Positions 58,063 to 64,000 of a DNA stretch of 64,000 bases are shown piece by piece; within the stretch, counting starts at the first letter, position 1; each line of letters starts with the position of its first letter. Under the pieces are notes generated by a model, which was not told where the DNA came from, made no database searches, and saw only the letters and a program-made list of their open reading frames with translations. The DNA comes from Brevinema_A sp051649605 (GTDB taxonomy: Bacteria; Spirochaetota; Brevinematia; Brevinematales; Brevinemataceae): positions 128,833 to 192,832 of the forward strand of contig JBOFHK010000017.1 in NCBI GenBank assembly GCA_051649605.1, written 5' to 3'. Position numbers and translations under genes: made by a program.

Positions 58063-58800
58063 ATGGCGGGTCATAGTAAATGGGCTAATATTAAGCATAG
58101 AAAAGGTGCTCAAGATGCGAAACGAGGAAATTTATTTTCTAAAATTGCAAAGGAAATAATCATCGCATCTCGTGATGGGGGTGGAGATCCTAGTGCCAAC
58201 ATTCGTCTTCGAGCAGCAATTGATAAAGCTCGTGCAGCGAATATGCCGAAAGATAATATTGACCGAGCCATCAAAAGAGGTACAGGAGAGCTTGAAGGAG
58301 TTAGCTACGAAACTTTCTCTTATGAGGGTTATGGGCCTGGCGGTGTCGCAGTAATTATTGATGTTACCACCGATAATAAAAATCGTGCAGCAGCAGATAT
58401 TAGAAAGATCTTGTCTAAATTCAATGGTAATCTAGGAGAACTTGGTTGTGTTTCTTGGATGTTCGATACTAAGGGACTTCTTGTATTTGAAACCGAAGAC
58501 ACAGATACTTTGATGGAAGTGGCTTTAGAGGTCGGGGCAGATGATATTAATATTGATGGGAACATTGTTGAAGTTTATACAGTATTTGAAGAATATGCAG
58601 CTATTTCTGATGCTCTTAAAGATGCGGGTTATGAAGCTATTAGCTCGGAAATTTCTAAAATTCCACAGAATAAAATCACTTTAGATGCTCAAAAATCAAC
58701 ATCTTTTCTGAAAATGTTTGATGCTTTAGAAGATTACGAAGATGTTTCTTCTGTGGCAAGTAACGCTGATCTTGATGAATCTATTTTTCATGATAAATAA
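58063..58800 (+). CDS. YebC/PmpR-family protein
   Basis: A 245-residue protein of the YebC family, involved in translation of proline-rich stretches or in transcriptional control. It begins MAGHSKWANIKHRKGAQDAK, with FSKIAKEI, AIDKARAANMPKDNIDRAIKRG and the C-terminal acidic part. AGAGG and the GTTATGG context support ATG 58063, three codons after an upstream in-frame start. It is complete. Confidence 0.93.
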   Translation: MAGHSKWANIKHRKGAQDAKRGNLFSKIAKEIIIASRDGGGDPSANIRLRAAIDKARAANMPKDNIDRAIKRGTGELEGVSYETFSYEGYGPGGVAVIIDVTTDNKNRAAADIRKILSKFNGNLGELGCVSWMFDTKGLLVFETEDTDTLMEVALEVGADDINIDGNIVEVYTVFEEYAAISDALKDAGYEAISSEISKIPQNKITLDAQKSTSFLKMFDALEDYEDVSSVASNADLDESIFHDK

Positions 58801-58847
58801 ACAAAAATGGTACTAGTCTATTTTTATGGTATCGTATAGGAGGTTTT

Positions 58848-59636
58848 ATGTTATACAATAAAAAACTGATCGAGGAAGCGGTCGTTTTTCTCAAATCACA
58901 AGGGATTTCTCAAGTCTCTCATGTGGTTGTTTTAGGATCAGGATTATCACATATTGCGGATAGTTTTGATTCTTCTACTGTTGTGCCTTATGATAAAATT
59001 CCAGGGATGCATGCATCGACTGTTAAAGGGCATGATAGTAAAATTATTTATACAGGCAAAACAGTCTTTCTCAAAGGGCGTATGCATATGTATGAAGGAT
59101 ATTCTGCCTTTCAATCGGCGTTTCCAGTAGCGGTTATGGCAGCACTTGGGGCGAAAAATCTTATTGTTACGAACGCAGCGGGAGGCTTAAATCCAGAATT
59201 TCGTCCTGGAGATATTATGATGATCGAAGATCATGTTAAAACCCAGTTTTTTTCTCCTTTAGAAGGGATTCTTACGAATGATCGTTTTGTAGATATGCAA
59301 AATGCCTATGATATATCTTATTATGATGAGCTTGTTAAGCAATTTGCTATTAAAAAAGGTGTTTATGTTTCTACTTTAGGCCCTCAGTATGAAACACCTG
59401 CTGAAGTACGTTATTTTCAACAAATTGGTGGTGATACGGTTGGGATGTCTACCGTCATGGAAACAATCATGGCTCGTTATTGTCAAATGAAAGTTTTTGG
59501 ATTTTCGATGGTTACGAACGGTGCTGCAGGTCTTCCTGGTGCTATTTTAGAGCATGAAGATGTTGTCCGACAAGCTGATACAACAGGAAAAAAATTGGGT
59601 CAGATTATCTACTATTTACTTGAAGCTCTAGGATAA
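58848..59636 (+). CDS. Purine nucleoside phosphorylase
   Basis: Splits inosine and guanosine to the base and ribose 1-phosphate in purine salvage. The 262-residue protein is of the PNP family 2 (trimeric type): HVVVLGSGLSHIAD, FLKGRMHMYEGYS, VTNAAGGLNPEFRPGD and YETPAEVRYFQQIGGDTVGMSTVMET are all present. AGGAGG precedes the ATG. It overlaps dnaE on the opposite strand by nine bases at the 3' ends, so no terminator fits between them. Confidence 0.94.
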   Translation: MLYNKKLIEEAVVFLKSQGISQVSHVVVLGSGLSHIADSFDSSTVVPYDKIPGMHASTVKGHDSKIIYTGKTVFLKGRMHMYEGYSAFQSAFPVAVMAALGAKNLIVTNAAGGLNPEFRPGDIMMIEDHVKTQFFSPLEGILTNDRFVDMQNAYDISYYDELVKQFAIKKGVYVSTLGPQYETPAEVRYFQQIGGDTVGMSTVMETIMARYCQMKVFGFSMVTNGAAGLPGAILEHEDVVRQADTTGKKLGQIIYYLLEALG

Positions 59637-62600
59637 CCAGTAAGATAATACCAAAGGATGACTAAGTAGTTTTTGTATTTTTGGCGAAGGATATAGGATA
59701 CGGTACACCGAACTCGCAAAAAGAGATTGGCACTTTTCTCTGTCTAGGAGAAGGAATTTGATACGATGATGAGCATTGTTTCGATAATCTTCTTGAGCTA
59801 TTTGTTTTAATTCGTACAAAAAGTGCTTACTATCTTTACAAATAGTGTCTGATTGTAAAACAATAGTAAGCTCTCCATGTAAGGGTTTAGTATTTTCGTT
59901 GAGAATAGTAATATCAAGAATCTCATAATTACGCTGTTGATTTTTTCGTTCAGAGATTTGAGCCTTAAGATAAACAAATGCTCCTTCATGGAGAATACTT
60001 TCGATTAAGCTAAGTTTTTCTCCAAACACAAAAAAGGGAATAATATTATATTCTGTATTTAAAATAAACTTTCCCCAAGATTTTCGAGAATTTTGATGAT
60101 TGTGCTGGACATAAATATCGGTAACGTATCCGATGAATGATACGGTAGTGCTTAACGATAATTTTTCTTGTAAATTGTGCTGATAAGAGCTAAGAACTCC
60201 AATTTTTTGTGAGAGCATAGAAAATATTTTTTGCGTAAGATAAAATCCAAAGACTTGTATTTCATTTTTAAAATCATCCTCAAAACTTAATGGAGCTGTT
60301 ATTTGTAAAGTTTCTGTAGCAGCTTGGATTTCTTCTTCGCTGAACAAAGAAAAAGTTGTCTCTTTTTCTTCTTTTTTTTCGTATTTTTGGTATAAATTGC
60401 TAAGATTATGAGGATTTAAGTATGTTGCTTTATCTTGCATAATCTGATCTTTAGAAAATAATGAATCAAAAGCCCCTGCTTTTAACAAAATCTCTGTGGT
60501 ATTTTTTCTAATATCGGGCTTATCTACGGTTCGTTCGATAAAATCTTCAACAGAGAGATAATTCCCTCCCCATGTTCGTTCTTTGATGATTTCTCGGCTT
60601 GCTTGTTCGCCGAGTCCTTTGATCGCCCCAAATCCATAGCGAATACCAGATGGGTTTACTTGAAAATAAATAATACTACTATTAATATCAGGCATGAGGA
60701 TTGTAATATTCAATTTCTTAGTTTCTGCAATATAAAGAGTAAGATCATCGTGGTGATTCATATTTGCACTCATGAGAGAAGCCATAAATTCGGCAGGGTA
60801 ATGTGTCTTGAGCCAAGCGATTTGGTAGGCGAGAATAGAATAAGCCGCAGCATGAGATTTGTTGAATGCATAATTAGAAAAAGGAATTAATAATTCAAAA
60901 AGTTGTTCGGCAAGCTTAGGGTCATAATTTTGATTGATAGCTCCTTGAATCCATTTAGGGCGTATTGTTTCTAATTCGTCGGGTTTTTTCTTAGCCATAA
61001 TTCGGCGAATTAGGTCAGCTTCTCCTAAAGAAAATCCTGATAATATCTGAGCAATTTGCATAACTTGTTCTTGATATACGATAATTCCATAGGTAGTTTT
61101 GAGGATAGGTTCTAAATTCTCATGGAAACAATCAATTTCCTCTCGACCATTTTTTCTATCAATAAAACTGGGAATACTATCCATAGGTCCTGGACGATAG
61201 AGAGCATTCATGGCAATTAAGTCTTCAATACTAGTTGGTTGTAGTTGTTTTAAGTAGTTGGTCATTCCCTGTGATTCGAATTGAAAAATTCCAGCGGTAT
61301 GACCTTGGGCAAACATTTGAAAGACTTTAGGGTCTTCCAAAGGAATTTGATCCATATCGATCCAAATTTGATGATTTTGATAGATACGGTCAATACAATC
61401 TCTAATTAGTGTTAAATTGGAAAGTCCTAAAATATCCATTTTGAGGAGACCGTGTTCTTCTAAGTATTTTCCTTCGAATGCTGTGGTGATTGTATTTGAG
61501 CGGTCTTTAAATAAAGGGATAATGGTATTTAATGTATTTCCCGCAACGATCAGAGCAGAGGCATGTGTACCTAAATTTCGGATACGATTGGCTAGCTTAA
61601 TAGAATATTGAATCCACAATTTTTCTTTCGGGTTGCTTCCTGCAAGAATATTTTGTAATTCTGGAATTTGTAGTGCCTGTTTGTCCAGATCTTCATTAGC
61701 TTCTACGACACCTGTAACTTGATTCACGCGGGCTAAAGGAATTTCTAATACACGTCCCACATCTTTAAGCACGGCTTTTGACTTATTATATCCGAAAGTA
61801 ACCACATCGGCTGTTTTATCAGCTCCATAGTGTGTTCGTAGATATTGCTTCACTTCATCTCTACGGTCATCTTCAAAATCAATATCAATATCAGGCATAG
61901 AGATTCGTTCAGGATTAAGAAAACGTTCGAATAGAAGCTCGTATTTTAAAGGATCGACATTGGTAATTCCAAGAGCAAAACTCAATAAAGCTCCAGCCAC
62001 AGAGCCACGTCCTGGTCCAATAAGAATCCCATTTTTTTTTGCATATTGGACGAAATCACTAACCACTAAAAAATAATTGGGGAATCCCATGCTACAGACA
62101 GTATCAAGCTCCCATTGGAGCCGTTCTTTATATTTAGAGGAGAGAGGGGTGGAAAATCTTTTTTGTAATTCTTGGAAACTTTTTTCTTGGAGAAATTCTC
62201 CTAAATTTTTGTCAGAGGGAATAGGATATTGAGGACTTTGATCTTCAAATGTTGGAAATTTCACCGTACATAATTCTGCTATTTTAACAGTATTTGATAA
62301 AGCTTCGGGGATTTCTTTGAAAAGCTCTTTCATTTCTTCACTGGATCGAAAATAAGAAAATCCTGATCTTGCTGATCCATCCAAAAACTCTTTTTCTCGA
62401 ATACAAGTAACAATATCTAAGAGAACTTTATCCTCAGGGTTAAGATACAAAACAGGGTTGGTTGCTACTACCGGAACATGATACTGGTGTGCAAATTGAA
62501 TCAAGGTATTGTTAGCAATTTTATCTTCAGGAAGATTGCGATCTTGAAGTTCGATATAAAAATGCTCAAATGTTTCGGTATAAAATTTAAGGATTTTGAG

Positions 62601-63071
62601 CATTTGTTCTTCATTTTTTTGTAAGGCATAGTGGTACATCGCCCCACTATGGTCAGAAGAAAGTACAATAATATCGGAAGTGTATTTTTGGAGTAAAGCT
62701 TTATCCACACAAAAACGCCCAAAACTTCCGTCATCATAGCCCGTAGAAACGATTTTAAGAATATTTTGATAACCTTGAAAATTTTTGGCTAATAACACAA
62801 TAGAGTAGCGATCAATAATTGGATCATCTTTACGTTGAGAAGAAAAACGAGATTGTTCCATGATGTCAATATGAACACCAAAAATCGCTTTGATATTTTC
62901 ACTTTTTGCTTTTTTATAAAATTCTGGTACGGCAAAAAGATTATTATAATCAGTAAGAGCAAGAGCTTTTTGTTGGCATTCTTTGGTTTTTTCGATTAAT
63001 TCCGTAATGGTAGGAATGGCTTTTAATATAGAGTAGTGGGAATGTACATGGAGATTGACAAAATCACTCAT
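59628..63071 (-). CDS. dnaE: DNA polymerase III alpha subunit
   Basis: The replicative polymerase. The 1147-residue protein has the PHP domain at the start (NLHVHSHYSILKAIPTITE), the polymerase active site with PDIDIDFEDDRRDEV near residue 395, the YAFNKSHAAAYS segment, and the C-terminal OB and tau-binding regions. Length matches DnaE1. A terminator lies upstream at 63095 after rpsD. The 3' end overlaps punA by nine bases. The PHP site keeps HVHSHYS, but the full metal set was not checked residue by residue. Confidence 0.95.
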   Translation of the reverse strand: MSDFVNLHVHSHYSILKAIPTITELIEKTKECQQKALALTDYNNLFAVPEFYKKAKSENIKAIFGVHIDIMEQSRFSSQRKDDPIIDRYSIVLLAKNFQGYQNILKIVSTGYDDGSFGRFCVDKALLQKYTSDIIVLSSDHSGAMYHYALQKNEEQMLKILKFYTETFEHFYIELQDRNLPEDKIANNTLIQFAHQYHVPVVATNPVLYLNPEDKVLLDIVTCIREKEFLDGSARSGFSYFRSSEEMKELFKEIPEALSNTVKIAELCTVKFPTFEDQSPQYPIPSDKNLGEFLQEKSFQELQKRFSTPLSSKYKERLQWELDTVCSMGFPNYFLVVSDFVQYAKKNGILIGPGRGSVAGALLSFALGITNVDPLKYELLFERFLNPERISMPDIDIDFEDDRRDEVKQYLRTHYGADKTADVVTFGYNKSKAVLKDVGRVLEIPLARVNQVTGVVEANEDLDKQALQIPELQNILAGSNPKEKLWIQYSIKLANRIRNLGTHASALIVAGNTLNTIIPLFKDRSNTITTAFEGKYLEEHGLLKMDILGLSNLTLIRDCIDRIYQNHQIWIDMDQIPLEDPKVFQMFAQGHTAGIFQFESQGMTNYLKQLQPTSIEDLIAMNALYRPGPMDSIPSFIDRKNGREEIDCFHENLEPILKTTYGIIVYQEQVMQIAQILSGFSLGEADLIRRIMAKKKPDELETIRPKWIQGAINQNYDPKLAEQLFELLIPFSNYAFNKSHAAAYSILAYQIAWLKTHYPAEFMASLMSANMNHHDDLTLYIAETKKLNITILMPDINSSIIYFQVNPSGIRYGFGAIKGLGEQASREIIKERTWGGNYLSVEDFIERTVDKPDIRKNTTEILLKAGAFDSLFSKDQIMQDKATYLNPHNLSNLYQKYEKKEEKETTFSLFSEEEIQAATETLQITAPLSFEDDFKNEIQVFGFYLTQKIFSMLSQKIGVLSSYQHNLQEKLSLSTTVSFIGYVTDIYVQHNHQNSRKSWGKFILNTEYNIIPFFVFGEKLSLIESILHEGAFVYLKAQISERKNQQRNYEILDITILNENTKPLHGELTIVLQSDTICKDSKHFLYELKQIAQEDYRNNAHHRIKFLLLDREKCQSLFASSVYRILYPSPKIQKLLSHPLVLSYWLS

Positions 63072-63094
63072 AAGACCTCTTGAGAAATAAAAAT

Positions 63095-63125
63095 CAAAAA
63101 GGGAAGACTGAGCCTTCCCTTTTTG
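63095..63125 (-). terminator. Terminator after rpsD
   Basis: Minus strand: CAAAAAGGGAAG and CTTCCCTTTTTG form a 12-bp stem with a 7-base loop, the T-run following inside and after the stem. It separates rpsD from dnaE. Confidence 0.85.
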
Positions 63126-63134
63126 TATTAGCTT

Positions 63135-63746
63135 TTATCTGGAGTAGTATTCGATAATAAGAGGGATATCTCCTATTGTTGGGACTTCGGTGCGAGTCGG
63201 AAAATAAGAAAATTTCGCCGACATTTTTGCAATATCACGCTCGATGTATGGTTGAAGAACTACAGAGCCATCATTAACGGCATTGACAAATATTTCCTTG
63301 TCTTTGGATTTGTTTTTTAAAGTAACAACATCGGTCAAACGAAGACGATAAGAAGGAATATCTACTTTTTTTCCATTGACTTCAAAATGTCCATGATTTA
63401 CTGCTTGGCGTGCTGCATAAATGGTAGAAGCAAACCCTGCTCTGTAAACAAAAGCATCCAAACGACGTTCTAATAGTTGGACTAAAAGCTCGACGGTGTT
63501 CCCTTCTAAGCGAGAGGCTTCTTTGTAGTTGTCTCTCATTTGTTTTTCGGAAATATTGTACTGAGCCCGAACTTTTTGTTTTTCGAGGAGTTGAGTTTTA
63601 TAAACAGACATTTTCCCACGGAATTTTTTTGTTGCTCCAGCTTGTCCTGGTCCATAAGATTTTTTTTCCATCACTTTTGCAGCTTTTTTAGTAATCGCAA
63701 TCCCTAAATATCGGGATATTTTGACTTTAGGTCCATTTTTACGCAT
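63135..63746 (-). CDS. rpsD: 30S ribosomal protein S4
   Basis: S4 is a primary 16S rRNA-binding protein. The 203-residue product begins MRKNGPKVKISRYLGIAITKK, with the S4 domain (RRLDAFVYRAGFASTIYAARQAV and GKKVDIPSYRL) and a conserved C-terminal part. AGGAGA precedes ATG 63746. It stands alone, outside the alpha operon, transcribed from its own strong promoter, and is followed by a terminator and dnaE. Confidence 0.96.
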   Translation of the reverse strand: MRKNGPKVKISRYLGIAITKKAAKVMEKKSYGPGQAGATKKFRGKMSVYKTQLLEKQKVRAQYNISEKQMRDNYKEASRLEGNTVELLVQLLERRLDAFVYRAGFASTIYAARQAVNHGHFEVNGKKVDIPSYRLRLTDVVTLKNKSKDKEIFVNAVNDGSVVLQPYIERDIAKMSAKFSYFPTRTEVPTIGDIPLIIEYYSR

Positions 63747-63833
63747 GAACGTTCTCCTAAGAAATGTGTAAATTTCGTCTTACTTAAGATTATGGTGCAG
63801 CCTACCACGAATATCTTTTAAATAATACTCTAT

Positions 63834-63862
63834 ATCATACAATATTTCACACTTTTTTTCAA
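63834..63862 (-). promoter_or_regulatory. Promoter of rpsD
   Basis: Minus strand: TTGAAA (63862-63857), 17-base spacer, TATGAT (63839-63834), giving a 5' leader of about 80 bases before ATG 63746. The leader might carry S4 autoregulation, which is known in other bacteria. Confidence 0.7.
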
Positions 63863-63888
63863 TTATTTACTAAAAAAATTAAGTGATT

Positions 63889-63999
63889 TTATATAATTTT
63901 TCTTATGAGATGGTAGAGTGCTTTGAGAGGGGTGTATAGGTGTAGTTTTTTAGAGAAGGTGACGATAATTTTTTTAATTTTTTGTTTGTGAGAGAGTTG
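63889..63999 (-). CDS. Possible C-terminal end of another gene
   Basis: One minus-strand frame stays open from the right edge to TAA at 63891-63889 and reads as a plausible protein end (KKIIVTFSKKLHLYTPLKAL, then YHLIRKII). It stops shortly upstream of the rpsD promoter, as expected of an independent gene. It is only 36 codons, and another frame is also open for a similar length, so this call is weak. Confidence 0.3.
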   Translation of the reverse strand, partial: QLSHKQKIKKIIVTFSKKLHLYTPLKALYHLIRKII

Positions 64000-64000
64000 C

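Overview
The window is a stretch of AT-rich bacterial chromosome from a spirochaete. The strongest lineage evidence is a FlaA-type filament sheath protein (45123-46112). Supporting signs are many lipoproteins with relaxed lipoboxes, FlgF/FlgG, a Lol system, SpoVG and the gene order tuf-rpsJ-rplC. UGA is a stop codon. The small inferred genome, broken sugar genes and high A+T suggest a host-associated species, possibly Brevinema-like; that placement is inference only.

Layout. 1-14256: the end of tuf, then an almost uninterrupted plus-strand S10-spc-alpha ribosomal operon (rpsJ to rplQ, including secY, adk, infA, rpmJ and rpoA). rpmD (L30) is missing. L5 and S5 carry extra N-terminal tails, and an internal promoter precedes rplR. 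14272-18520 (minus): lolC-lolD-ispE-spoVG-tRNA-Gln-prs, which joins lipoprotein sorting, isoprenoid synthesis, an RNA/DNA-binding regulator and PRPP synthesis. 18634-22072: a minus-strand tandem of paralogous lipoprotein genes, three intact and one decayed. 22373-25817: a GntR-family repressor facing a fructose-type PTS operon whose last gene, a class II aldolase, is a pseudogene. 26019-30143: flgF and flgG, separated by a Xer recombinase and a degenerate GH13-like protein. 30376-35109: an operon of an unknown gene, dciA-like, tilS, hpt and ftsH. 35202-37041: two more members of the lipoprotein family with a third remnant between them. 37242-46112 (minus): rseP, rlmB, ackA, metG, a small membrane protein, a DUF2723 membrane protein and flaA. 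46205-54354 (minus): a GerMN-like protein, an amidase, coaX, gatB, a gluzincin-like secreted protein, a one-domain ParB-like protein and an ABC exporter. 54564-59636 (plus): an unknown exported protein, cheW, an exported Ig-repeat protein, yebC and a purine nucleoside phosphorylase. 59628-63746 (minus): dnaE and rpsD. A possible C-terminal end of another gene lies at the right edge.

How it fits together. Most of the window is core information processing and envelope biogenesis. The accessory signal is the lipoprotein family: five intact members, two decayed ones, each intact gene with its own strong sigma-70-type promoter, a hypervariable Gly/Asp/Asn/Thr linker after the lipid-anchored cysteine, and a shared domain. 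Other points worth a second look are a stand-alone ParB-type CTPase-fold protein ending in an amphipathic helix, several perfect palindromes in regulatory gaps, a likely leaderless lolC transcript and the decay of carbohydrate genes. Starts were chosen from ribosome binding sites read by eye; no searches were run.
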